Positions 8,416 through 16,473 of a stretch of DNA of 49,174 nt are shown piece by piece. Numbering within the stretch: the first letter of the stretch is position 1; each line of letters opens with the position of its first letter. The position numbers were made by a program, and so were the translations under genes. Source of the stretch: Mesolinea sp964536465 (lineage in GTDB: Bacteria; Chloroflexota; Anaerolineae; Anaerolineales; Anaerolineaceae); NCBI GenBank assembly GCA_964536465.1, contig CAZHXQ010000004.1, positions 1-49,174 of the forward strand. Direction: 5' to 3'. The notes under the pieces were generated by a model, which was given only the letters and a program-made list of their open reading frames with translations, was not told where the DNA came from and ran no database searches.

Positions 8416-9459
8416 ATGAAAACTGATTACTTACGCGTGCTCGGGATCGAAAGCTCATGTGATGAAACTGCCGCCGCTGTAGTTGAAGGCGGGCGGGTCA
8501 TTCTGAGCAACCAGATCGCCAGCCAGGTTGACCTTCACGCCCAGTTTGGCGGGGTCTACCCGGAACTGGCTTCGCGCGAGCACGTGAGAGCTATCCATGC
8601 AGTTGTCAACGAAGCGCTGCAGGAAGCTCATATGCAAATGAACGATCTGGACGCAGTTGCGGTGACGAGAGGTCCGGGTCTGGCTGGCTCTCTGGTTGTT
8701 GGTGTAAACCTGGCTAAAGCGCTGGCCCTGTCTGCCCAATTGCCCATTATCGGTGTCAACCACCTGGAAGGGCACCTTTATTCTGCCTGGCTGTATCCTT
8801 CCGATTCCAAGCCAGGTCCGGAACCAAAATTTCCATTAGTCGCCCTGCTGGTCTCGGGAGGTCACACTGAATTGGTCTTGATGAAGGATCATCTTGACTA
8901 CGAATCCCTGGGAAGCACCGCTGATGATGCCGCAGGCGAAGCCTTCGACAAAGTTTCCCGCCTGCTTGATTTGGGCTACCCGGGCGGGCCAGCCATCCAG
9001 AAGGCCGCGCAAACCGGTAACTCCCGCGCCTTCAATTTTCCGATAGCGCGCATGGACAAACCCTGGGATTTTTCCTTCAGCGGGCTCAAGACAGCCGTTT
9101 TGAGGACCGTGGAAGATTACAAAAGTTCGGCCAAGAAGTTGCCGGTCGAGGATCTGGCCGCCAGCTTTCAGCAAGCTGTGGTGGACGCGCTGTATGAAAA
9201 GACGATTGCCGCTGCCGAAGAATATAAAGCCAAAGACATCATCGTTGCCGGTGGGGTCAGCGCCAATCGGCCTCTGCGTGAAGCTTTCCGCTCACAGACC
9301 AGATTTCGGGTGCATATTCCCCATATAAGGTTGTGCACCGACAACGCCGCCATGATCGCTGCTGCCGCTTATCGGCATCTGGCAATTGGGCAAACTGACC
9401 CGTTGAATTTTGACGTTCAGCCAAACTGGCCGCTCGTCTCCGCAGAAAAGGATAAATAA
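8416..9459 (+). CDS. tsaD: tRNA N6-threonylcarbamoyladenosine transferase TsaD
   Basis: A 347-residue enzyme of the ASKHA fold that, with TsaB and TsaE, moves the threonylcarbamoyl group to A37 of ANN-decoding tRNAs. Motifs are complete: LGIESSCDETAAAVV at the N-terminus, TRGPGLAGSLVVG, the metal-binding HLEGH, LLVSGGHTELV and VAGGVSANRPLRE, with a terminal CTDNAAMIA block. The length is normal. The ATG follows the M24 stop by one base and the stop overlaps the OsmC-like ATG by one base (TAATG). TsaB and TsaE are not in the window. Confidence 0.97.
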   Translation: MKTDYLRVLGIESSCDETAAAVVEGGRVILSNQIASQVDLHAQFGGVYPELASREHVRAIHAVVNEALQEAHMQMNDLDAVAVTRGPGLAGSLVVGVNLAKALALSAQLPIIGVNHLEGHLYSAWLYPSDSKPGPEPKFPLVALLVSGGHTELVLMKDHLDYESLGSTADDAAGEAFDKVSRLLDLGYPGGPAIQKAAQTGNSRAFNFPIARMDKPWDFSFSGLKTAVLRTVEDYKSSAKKLPVEDLAASFQQAVVDALYEKTIAAAEEYKAKDIIVAGGVSANRPLREAFRSQTRFRVHIPHIRLCTDNAAMIAAAAYRHLAIGQTDPLNFDVQPNWPLVSAEKDK

Positions 9460-9878
9460 TGGATGTAAAAGTTACCTGGGTTGAGGGTATGGAACTGACC
9501 GGATGGGCTGAAAGCGGTCACGAAGTGAGTATGGATGCTTCTGAAGAGCACGGCGGACAAAACAAGGGCTTCCGACCAGTGGCTTTATTAGCAGTGGGGG
9601 CGGCTGGCTGTGCCGGTCTGGACGTGATTTCAATTTTACGCAAAAAAAGGGTGAGCTTCTCTGCTTTTGAATGTAAAATCCACGTCGTGAAACATGAAGA
9701 AGACCACCCCCACGTTTTCACCAAAATGCATTTTGACTATATCGTCACCGGCAGAGATATCAAGCGGAAAGATGTTGAGCGCTCAGTTCAGCTCACCGAA
9801 GAAAGGTATTGTCAGGCCATTGCCATGCTGTCCAAAACCGCCGAAATCACACATACGATCACGATTATTGAAGAATAG
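9459..9878 (+). CDS. OsmC/Ohr-family protein
   Basis: A 139-residue cytoplasmic protein of the OsmC family, which includes thiol-dependent organic hydroperoxide reductases. The two expected Cys are present: one in AAGCAGLDVISIL on the central helix and one in EERYCQAIAMLSK near the C-terminus. A typical KGFRPVALLAVG stretch precedes the first. The ATG overlaps the tsaD stop by one base. The sequence resembles the YhfA-like branch more than Ohr, so peroxide detoxification is a family-based guess. Confidence 0.8.
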   Translation: MDVKVTWVEGMELTGWAESGHEVSMDASEEHGGQNKGFRPVALLAVGAAGCAGLDVISILRKKRVSFSAFECKIHVVKHEEDHPHVFTKMHFDYIVTGRDIKRKDVERSVQLTEERYCQAIAMLSKTAEITHTITIIEE

Positions 9879-10056
9879 ACCCACGTTACAGACGATTGCC
9901 TGGTATCGCCTGCCCCACTTTTGTTCTGTGTTTCACCGTGGTCTCAGCAAGCAGGCGCGCTTGGATGATGGCTGGGAAGGCAAATCCTCCGTCATGAGGC
10001 TACCCAGCGGTCAGCAATGACGCAGCGGCGTGCTCAAAAAACGGTATTTTACAAAC

Positions 10057-10065
10057 TGGTACAAT
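10057..10065 (+). promoter_or_regulatory. Extended -10 element (TGGTACAAT), leaderless type
   Basis: TGG-TACAAT fits an extended -10 (TGn before the hexamer). It lies nine bases before the ATG at 10075, so transcription would start two or three bases before, or at, the start codon. No Shine-Dalgarno sequence is present. Confidence 0.6.
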
Positions 10066-10074
10066 TTTTATAGC

Positions 10075-11565
10075 ATGAAAAAACAGCGTGTAATCTTTCT
10101 GATCATCATCCTGACGCTTCTGGCAGGCTGTGTGAAAAAACCATCTGATGCGGTCGTGGAACCAACCCCGATGCCAGCAGAAATCGAGCCGGCACCCATG
10201 GATACTGGTATAAATGGTGACTCGACCCAGATGCCGACCGATGCAGCCCAGCAGCAGCACCTGCCAGAACCACCTGCCAATCGCACACAATACAAGCTTG
10301 ACCTGATTTTCAACTATTATTCCCATTTCGGCTCTGTGACCCAAAAAATCGCCTATACCAACAAGAGCAGACAGCCCATGCCTGAAATCATGCTGGTTGT
10401 GCCGCCGCGCAATTATGAGAACAGTTACAGTCAATACAGTCTCAGCGGCGACTTGATAGGTTCTCACCGTGAGGAGGGCATTTTTACATACCTGCAGTTG
10501 ACCAGGCCGCTGGAACCCCTTGAGACAACCACGATAAACATCAGTTTTCGTTTTTATTTGCCTCAGTACCCTGGCATTTATGGTTATACTAACCAGCAGG
10601 CCAACATCTCAGACTGGTATCCCTTCATCCCTCCTTATCATGAACAGGATGGCTGGCTTGCCTACGGGCGTGTTGTCGATGAAAATAACATCATCGTCGG
10701 TGAGTCAATCGTCAATGAATTCAGCGATTTTGAGGTCAGCCTGACTCTGGTGAGCCATGCCGACCTGATTGAAGTCGCCGCCAGTGCGCCTGCCCAGGGC
10801 GCAGACGGTCACTATACCTACTCGCTGGATCATGCGCGCGCCTTTACTTTCTCAATCAGTGACAGTTATTTCGAACATGAGGTTGTTCAAGATGGCGTGA
10901 CTATCCGCTCATATGTCTTTATGAACGAGATTGAGGCTGGAATGGGCGTCATCGAAATTGCCGCCAATGCCCTGAAACTGTATGGAGAGCTATTTTACCC
11001 CTACCCACGTGAGCTGGTTTCAATCGTAGTCGGAGACTTCCTGCACAATATGGAGATGGACGGGATGATCATGATCAGTTACGGGATTTTCGATTTCTAC
11101 GACGACAAACCGCAATCTGACCTGACCATCATGACCCCACATGAGCTCTCACACCAGTGGTTCTACGGATTTATAGGCAGCAATCATGCCCTGGATCCCT
11201 GGTTGGATGAAGCCCTGGCCACCTATTCTGAACTGCTTTATTACGAACGTTATCATCCCGAAAGCGTCGACTGGTGGTGGAGTGTACGCATTTACAAGCC
11301 TGCCCCCAAAGGCTATGTTGATTCCGACATTTGGATTGAGGGTGGCTATATTCCCTATCGCGACGCTGTCTACCTTCAGGGCGTCCATTTTTTGCATGAG
11401 ATCCGCCAAAAAATTGGAGATGGGGCCTTTTTCGCCTCCCTTAAGGATTATGCCTACTCAAATACTTACAACCTGGCAACCAAAGAAGATTTTTTTGGAG
11501 CCTTTGCCCGCCACACAAACGAAGATCTGTCTCCAATTATTGCGAGATATTTCCAGAACCCTTGA
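10075..11565 (+). CDS. M1-type (gluzincin) metallopeptidase lipoprotein, copy 1
   Basis: A 496-residue lipoprotein (lipobox LLAGC, C19) followed by a Pro/Met-rich linker and an M1-like domain. Zinc ligands are H356 and H360 in HELSH and E379 in WLDEALATY, with the HEXXH-x18-E spacing of M1. The exopeptidase motif GAMEN of aminopeptidases is altered to HNMEMDG, so aminopeptidase activity is uncertain. A Tyr in DAVYLQG is placed like the M1 transition-state Tyr. The frame is open from 10030, but the ATG at 10075 is chosen because it sits directly after the -10 and begins the signal peptide. A close paralogue lies at 13387-14847. The enzyme would act outside the membrane. Confidence 0.85.
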   Translation: MKKQRVIFLIIILTLLAGCVKKPSDAVVEPTPMPAEIEPAPMDTGINGDSTQMPTDAAQQQHLPEPPANRTQYKLDLIFNYYSHFGSVTQKIAYTNKSRQPMPEIMLVVPPRNYENSYSQYSLSGDLIGSHREEGIFTYLQLTRPLEPLETTTINISFRFYLPQYPGIYGYTNQQANISDWYPFIPPYHEQDGWLAYGRVVDENNIIVGESIVNEFSDFEVSLTLVSHADLIEVAASAPAQGADGHYTYSLDHARAFTFSISDSYFEHEVVQDGVTIRSYVFMNEIEAGMGVIEIAANALKLYGELFYPYPRELVSIVVGDFLHNMEMDGMIMISYGIFDFYDDKPQSDLTIMTPHELSHQWFYGFIGSNHALDPWLDEALATYSELLYYERYHPESVDWWWSVRIYKPAPKGYVDSDIWIEGGYIPYRDAVYLQGVHFLHEIRQKIGDGAFFASLKDYAYSNTYNLATKEDFFGAFARHTNEDLSPIIARYFQNP

Positions 11566-11600
11566 TTGACATTATCCTCGATAATTTCCGAAGGGCAGAC

Positions 11601-11629
11601 TTGACAGCCGTAATATTGTTAGTTATTAT
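11601..11629 (+). promoter_or_regulatory. Sigma-70-type promoter of the LysM/M23 gene
   Basis: TTGACA (11601-11606), a 17-base spacer and TATTAT (11624-11629) form a near-consensus promoter. The start would be near 11636, leaving a short leader with the ribosome site CGGAG (11636-11640) before the ATG at 11647. Confidence 0.75.
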
Positions 11630-11646
11630 GCCAAACGGAGTAAAAA

Positions 11647-13257
11647 ATGAACCAAAACAATATTCCTGACCAAATCAACGACCCGGACCAAAACGACGAA
11701 CCGGGTGAGCCCCAGCGCAAAACTAACGAACAACTCTCAAGACAAGCAGGGATGATCGCCGCCTTGGTGATGGTCGTCCTGGCGGTACTTCTGCTGGTTT
11801 CATGGGCGCTCGGCAAAAATGACAGCAATGAGCAAGAAGACCCTACCCCGACTGCAGCAGCAGAGGTCACCCTGGTGGAACCTAACATCATCCATGATTA
11901 TGATGCGGTACCCACAGTTGAGCCTCTGCAGACCCGCGAGGCTGTGATTACACCTGTAATCGCGACGCCAGCCCCCCGCTCCGAAGTGATCACCTATACT
12001 ATCCAGGAGGGTGAAAACGTGGCGAGCATTGCGGCCAAGTTTGGACTCTGGAGTGAGACCATTCTATGGGCAAACCGTTATGAACTGCTGGACGATTTGC
12101 GTAACTACACCCCGGGCACAACTATCTATATTTTGCCTGTGGATGGCGTTTATCACCTCTGGTCAGCAGGTGAGGGGCTGGGGGCTGTCTCCAAGTACTA
12201 TGGCGTTACTCCGGAAGACATTATCAACTACCCGCCCAATAATCTGGACCCTGCCACAATCGGCAATTACTCATCACCCAACATCAAAGCCGGCACCCGC
12301 CTGGTGGTGCCCGGCGGCACGATACCTAATTATTTTGCCAGTGACACACTGCTCTATTACGCGGCAGTTGAAGAATTGCAATCCCTTCCGGCAGGCACTT
12401 CCGAAACTTATCCCGCGCCTCGCGCGGAGGTCATCTCATACGAAGTCCAACCCCTGGACTCTATATTCAGCATTGCTGATGAATTTGAACTTGAACCCGA
12501 GACTATTCTGTGGACCAACCGTTACCTGATCGGCGACACTCCCGATGGTATCTACCCTGGTCAAAAACTGATCATCTTACCTGAAGACGGTGTTTACCAC
12601 GCCTGGCTTTACGGTGAAGGTTTGAACGGTGTTTCCAGTGGTTATGGTGTAACCCCGGCTGACATTCTGGAGGAACCCCTGAACGCGATCGACCAGGAGA
12701 CAATTGGTGATTACAGTCTGCCAAAGATCAAAACCGGCACCTTTCTTTATATTCCCGGTGGTCGAGGTTCGATTCCGACCTGGGTCAGTGCCGTAACAGA
12801 TCCGAGTGGCGCATCCGGCATCCATCCCAATGTCTCCTACCTGGGTGGCTATGCCTGTAATTCGACATCAACCATCACGGGCTCCGGCAGCTTCCAATTA
12901 CCAACTGATAGCGGCAATGTTGGCGGGTATGAATACACACCGCCCGTACACAATGGGCTCGATTACTCTGGTCGTACCGGGCATAATATTTACGCCGTGG
13001 ATACCGGTGTAGTGATATATGCCGGTTGGTCAAACCGTGGCTATGGCAATACCATCGTGGTAAGTCATGGCAATGGCTATCTCTCGCTCTATGCCCATCT
13101 GATGGACGGCGGAATCAACGTTGGCTGCGGTTCGGTGGTCTATGGCGGCTCAATCATCGGTTATATGGGCTCGACCGGTAACAGCTCAGGCCCCCATTTG
13201 CACTTTGAGCTTCGTTATGAGGGCTCGCCAGTCAACCCGCATAATTTTGGGTTGTAA
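11647..13257 (+). CDS. Membrane-anchored four-LysM, M23 peptidase-like protein
   Basis: A 536-residue protein: acidic N-terminus (1-33), one transmembrane helix (about 35-55), a Pro/Thr linker, four LysM-like units and an M23 domain. Units 1 and 3 (about 115-165, 262-312) resemble each other (ETILWANRYEL, ETILWTNRYLI). So do units 2 and 4 (DGVYHLWSAGEGL, DGVYHAWLYGEGL), showing an internal duplication of a two-LysM block. The M23 domain (about 430-530) has the usual HNGLDYS, SLYAHL and SGPHLHFEL motifs, with all zinc and catalytic His and Asp present. It should bind and cut peptidoglycan cross-links or stems outside the cell. It has its own strong promoter and terminator, between the two M1 paralogues. 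Confidence 0.9.
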   Translation: MNQNNIPDQINDPDQNDEPGEPQRKTNEQLSRQAGMIAALVMVVLAVLLLVSWALGKNDSNEQEDPTPTAAAEVTLVEPNIIHDYDAVPTVEPLQTREAVITPVIATPAPRSEVITYTIQEGENVASIAAKFGLWSETILWANRYELLDDLRNYTPGTTIYILPVDGVYHLWSAGEGLGAVSKYYGVTPEDIINYPPNNLDPATIGNYSSPNIKAGTRLVVPGGTIPNYFASDTLLYYAAVEELQSLPAGTSETYPAPRAEVISYEVQPLDSIFSIADEFELEPETILWTNRYLIGDTPDGIYPGQKLIILPEDGVYHAWLYGEGLNGVSSGYGVTPADILEEPLNAIDQETIGDYSLPKIKTGTFLYIPGGRGSIPTWVSAVTDPSGASGIHPNVSYLGGYACNSTSTITGSGSFQLPTDSGNVGGYEYTPPVHNGLDYSGRTGHNIYAVDTGVVIYAGWSNRGYGNTIVVSHGNGYLSLYAHLMDGGINVGCGSVVYGGSIIGYMGSTGNSSGPHLHFELRYEGSPVNPHNFGL

Positions 13258-13272
13258 ACAACACTACTAAAT

Positions 13273-13300
13273 AAAACCGACCCGCGCGGGTCGGTTTTTT
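13273..13300 (+). terminator. Rho-independent terminator after the LysM/M23 gene
   Basis: A perfect 20-base palindrome, ACCGACCCGC-GCGGGTCGGT (13276-13295), is flanked by A residues on the left and followed by a run of six T. It ends the transcript 40 bases after the stop at 13257. Confidence 0.9.
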
Positions 13301-13371
13301 ATTTCTGGAGTATTCATTGAACACAGAATGCGGGGGGCATCTCCACGAATAAGGTGACGGTACTTGTTAAA

Positions 13372-13380
13372 TGGTAAAAT
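13372..13380 (+). promoter_or_regulatory. Extended -10 element (TGGTAAAAT), leaderless type
   Basis: TGG-TAAAAT is followed by six bases (CTTTAT) and the GTG start at 13387, so the mRNA should begin at the start codon. There is no Shine-Dalgarno sequence. The layout copies that of the paralogous M1 gene at 10075. Confidence 0.6.
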
Positions 13381-13386
13381 CTTTAT

Positions 13387-14847
13387 GTGAAAGCCTCAAT
13401 TAAGCGCGTCTTGCTCACGCTAACTATTTTTCTGGTTGGTCTGTCTGCCTGCTCTCAGAAGGAGCGCCTTCCGGAACCCACCCCCGACGTTCTGCCAACG
13501 GAAACTTCGCAACCCATCCTGGTTCCGACCGCCACAGCAATACCCACACCAATACCGGAAGAACACACAGGCTATCAATTTGAAATGACGCTGGATTACA
13601 GCCGGCACACTGCCCAGGTGATCCAGACCATTGACTACCTCAATAAATCCGACTCTAGCCTGCCTTCCCTCCTCCTGGTTGTGCCGCCACGTGCATTTCC
13701 AAATGCGTATCAGCAAACGGAAATGGCAGGAGAGTCTGTTGCCTCTTTCAGCGAGGATGGCATCCGAACGACCATCCAGCTGCTTACGCCACTCGAGCCT
13801 GGTCAGCGCACGACATTGCGGATTGCTTACGAATTGGTTATCCCTCAAAGAGAAAGCAGTTTCGGCTGGACGCAGCGGCAAGTAAACCTGAGCAACTGGT
13901 ACCCATACATCCCGCCACTGTCATCAGACCAGAGCTGGCTCAGCCATGACCCACTGATCGACCCAGAAAACCAATTGGTGGGCGAGTATATCGTCAATGA
14001 AACCGCCGATTTTGAGCTGACCCTCCGACTGAAAGAAAACCTGCCCAATCTGCTGGTGGCCAGTGGAGCAAATGCTGAGGCAATCGCTGGTGGTATGCGC
14101 TACTCCCTAAAACAGGCCAGAGCATTGTCTTTTTCAATTTCCAACCAGTTCTACCACGAACAACTTGAGCGTCATGGCCTGAAGATCAATGCTTACGTCT
14201 TCCAATATCAAAAAGATAAAGCAACTGCCATGCTTCAAATCGCCAGCCAGGCGATGGACCTTTTCATTGAAATCTATGGTCCTTATCATCTACCACAGGT
14301 CAGCCTGGTTTCCGCGGATTTTTTGCACAACATGGAAATGGATGGAATGGTCTTGATTTCCAGCAAGGTGATTGACTTTTATGACGACACACCCAAGAAT
14401 AACCTGACCATCCTCGTGCCCCATGAGCTCGCCCATCAATGGTTTTATAGCCAGGTCGGTAATAACCACGCGCTTGAGCCCTGGCTGGACGAAGCTCTGG
14501 CTACCTATTCGGAAGCTCTCTTCTATGAACACTACCACCCCGAGTTAACCGAGTGGTGGTGGGATAACCGTGTCTACGCGCACCCACATGCCGGCTTCGT
14601 CGACAACAGCATCTACGATGCCGGCACGTATGAGAACTACCGCGCTTCTGTCTACCTGCATGGCGCCATCTTCCTGCATGATCTGCGCCTTGCCATGGGC
14701 GACGGCACTTTTATGACCGCGTTAAAGGATTATATTGAACAAAACAACAGGGGAATTGCCGATAAAGATACTTTTTTCGCTGTCTTTCAGGCGGCCAATC
14801 CGGAGGCAGATATCCAGACTGTTTTCGAGCGTCATTTCAGCAATTAG
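13387..14847 (+). CDS. M1-type (gluzincin) metallopeptidase lipoprotein, copy 2
   Basis: A 486-residue lipoprotein (lipobox LSAC, C22) beginning with GTG. It is collinear with the protein at 10075-11565: same linker, same VVPPRA/VVPPRN block and a shared NLSNWYPYIPP/NISDWYPFIPP stretch. Zinc ligands are H346 and H350 in HELAH and E369 in WLDEALATY. GAMEN is again replaced by HNMEMDG, so the change is conserved between copies and probably functional. It is probably an envelope peptidase with unknown substrate. Its stop is one base from the stop of the convergent gene at 14849, with no terminator between them. Confidence 0.85.
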   Translation: MKASIKRVLLTLTIFLVGLSACSQKERLPEPTPDVLPTETSQPILVPTATAIPTPIPEEHTGYQFEMTLDYSRHTAQVIQTIDYLNKSDSSLPSLLLVVPPRAFPNAYQQTEMAGESVASFSEDGIRTTIQLLTPLEPGQRTTLRIAYELVIPQRESSFGWTQRQVNLSNWYPYIPPLSSDQSWLSHDPLIDPENQLVGEYIVNETADFELTLRLKENLPNLLVASGANAEAIAGGMRYSLKQARALSFSISNQFYHEQLERHGLKINAYVFQYQKDKATAMLQIASQAMDLFIEIYGPYHLPQVSLVSADFLHNMEMDGMVLISSKVIDFYDDTPKNNLTILVPHELAHQWFYSQVGNNHALEPWLDEALATYSEALFYEHYHPELTEWWWDNRVYAHPHAGFVDNSIYDAGTYENYRASVYLHGAIFLHDLRLAMGDGTFMTALKDYIEQNNRGIADKDTFFAVFQAANPEADIQTVFERHFSN

Positions 14848-14848
14848 A

Positions 14849-16333
14849 TCAGTGCTGCGCTGGTATCATACTCTTCGTGTCAGATAAGGTGCTTGCCCGC
14901 ACCACCTGATTTCCGCGAACCAGCAAGCCTTCATAAGCGATCTCGCCTTCCACTGGAATCCATCCGTTCATTACAAAAGGTAAGACGCTTGAAGCCGCTG
15001 GGATCCACTGTCCGTTGTATTTCCGCGCCATATGGGCGTGCGTGCCGGTCGCGCTGCCGCCCTCACAGGAAGGCCGGCCAATCGGGTCACCCTGTTTGAC
15101 TTCCTGACCAACCTTAACCCGGCCTTCTTCGGCCATGTGGAGGTACAAAATCACCCATCCGGTTCTTTCGTCACCATCGCCATCCAGGTCGAGCATCACG
15201 GTGCCGACATCTGTCCGGGCCACAACACCGTCAGCAACCGCCACGGCAAATTGTTCGGTGTGCACGCAGCCCTGCGATTCGGTCGGCGGGGCAAAATCGA
15301 TGGCTGACCAGGGTTTTCTTTTACCCCAGCCGCTGTGGGGACCGCCGGTGTAAGCCCAGACAGTTCCAGCAGCAAATGGTAAATTAAGTTGAGGTTGGGT
15401 AAGGCTGCCAGGCAATACGGTTGTATTTCGCCGCCAGGGGTCTCCGAAGAGCTCAGAAAAGATTTTAGCATAACCTTCCGGTCCGATTGCCTGACCGTAG
15501 TCATCCCCCTCATAGAGCAAGGAGAAATAATATTGCAGTGCCGCAGTGGCGGAATTCTGCCAGGGGTCAAAGTTTTCGAGGGTGCCGTTGCTGTGCTCGA
15601 TCCCGGTCATCTCTCCGTTAAAATAGCGGTAGAAACCGTCATTCAACAGGTCAGATACATAAGAAATTTGCAGGTGTACGCTGCGGTGATAGTTATCGAA
15701 ACCGAGGAAGGTTTCTTCGCCGGATGACTCCCTGACAGGGTTGGTTAACGCTCCAGTCTGATATTCAATCAGCGCCAGAAGCATTTTAGGGTTCAGGCTG
15801 AAACTTTCAGCATAATAGGTCAGCACGCCAGCGGCATCGAGGTTTCGGTCGTTGATAATCGCCCGGTAAGTTTTGAACCAGCCCGTTGTAGACTGTAAGA
15901 AAGCTTTCAAGTCAAAATCCAACAAGTCGGGTCCATACACAAAGGCGGCGTCAGGAATAATTTGAAATTCTGTTCCCCAAAACTCTTTGTAATAGATCGG
16001 CATCTTCATCGGAAAACCTGGCGGCAGTGTGGTGATGTCTTCCGGAATTTGCGGGTTTGCGAAAAGTATTTCCTTCGGCGTGCAGCCAAACCGCAGTGAG
16101 AGCAAGTCAAGGCTGTCGCCACTCTGGGCAGTGTAATCGACCAGCGTGCCAGGTGCATAAATCGGTCTTTTTGATGCCGGTGTCGACGTTGCCTGAGCTG
16201 TCGGGGTTGCCCCAGAAGTCAGGGTTTCTGGAAGCATGTATCCAGATTCCCGCCGCGGTCCACAGCTGGTCAGCAAAACGACGATAATAGCAAAAATCGC
16301 GATTAACAGGTTCTTATAGTTTTGATATTTCAT
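14849..16333 (-). CDS. LysM + LasA-type M23 peptidase lipoprotein (paralogue A)
   Basis: A 494-residue lipoprotein (lipobox LTSC, C24). It has a Thr/Pro linker, one LysM (about 62-113), a central domain (about 120-300) and a C-terminal M23 domain. The M23 signature is the beta-lytic/LasA (M23A) form: H333 and D346 are 13 residues apart as in LasA, followed by H399 (LYLH), SCEGGSATG and H432/H434 (THAH). An insert around 382-389 (DLDGDGDE) has the spacing of a Ca-binding DxDxDG loop. C356 and C423 are conserved in the paralogues and may pair. The central domain has LLALIEYQTG (E190, Q192). Likely a secreted peptidoglycan endopeptidase or glycyl-glycine-type endopeptidase. The M23A assignment is from remembered LasA motifs. 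Confidence 0.82.
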   Translation of the reverse strand: MKYQNYKNLLIAIFAIIVVLLTSCGPRRESGYMLPETLTSGATPTAQATSTPASKRPIYAPGTLVDYTAQSGDSLDLLSLRFGCTPKEILFANPQIPEDITTLPPGFPMKMPIYYKEFWGTEFQIIPDAAFVYGPDLLDFDLKAFLQSTTGWFKTYRAIINDRNLDAAGVLTYYAESFSLNPKMLLALIEYQTGALTNPVRESSGEETFLGFDNYHRSVHLQISYVSDLLNDGFYRYFNGEMTGIEHSNGTLENFDPWQNSATAALQYYFSLLYEGDDYGQAIGPEGYAKIFSELFGDPWRRNTTVLPGSLTQPQLNLPFAAGTVWAYTGGPHSGWGKRKPWSAIDFAPPTESQGCVHTEQFAVAVADGVVARTDVGTVMLDLDGDGDERTGWVILYLHMAEEGRVKVGQEVKQGDPIGRPSCEGGSATGTHAHMARKYNGQWIPAASSVLPFVMNGWIPVEGEIAYEGLLVRGNQVVRASTLSDTKSMIPAQH

Positions 16334-16473
16334 ACCTTACCCACATCTTCCTGGGTCAAGCAAAACTATATCATAATCTGGAAAACCGGTTTTTTGACCT
16401 GTCTCCCCATTTATTTATCACTTATGGTCAAGTAAGATGGAAATTGTCGCCCCTGCGGTGGTCTAAAGCGTTT

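Noticed and set aside
9879..10056. Small gene or RNA in the gap after the OsmC-like gene
   Set aside because: No frame with a start, ribosome site and sensible sequence, and no strong hairpin; it looks like a plain intergenic stretch.
13387..14847. Frameshift or pseudogene in the second M1 paralogue
   Set aside because: The frame is intact from GTG to stop and all key residues match copy 1.
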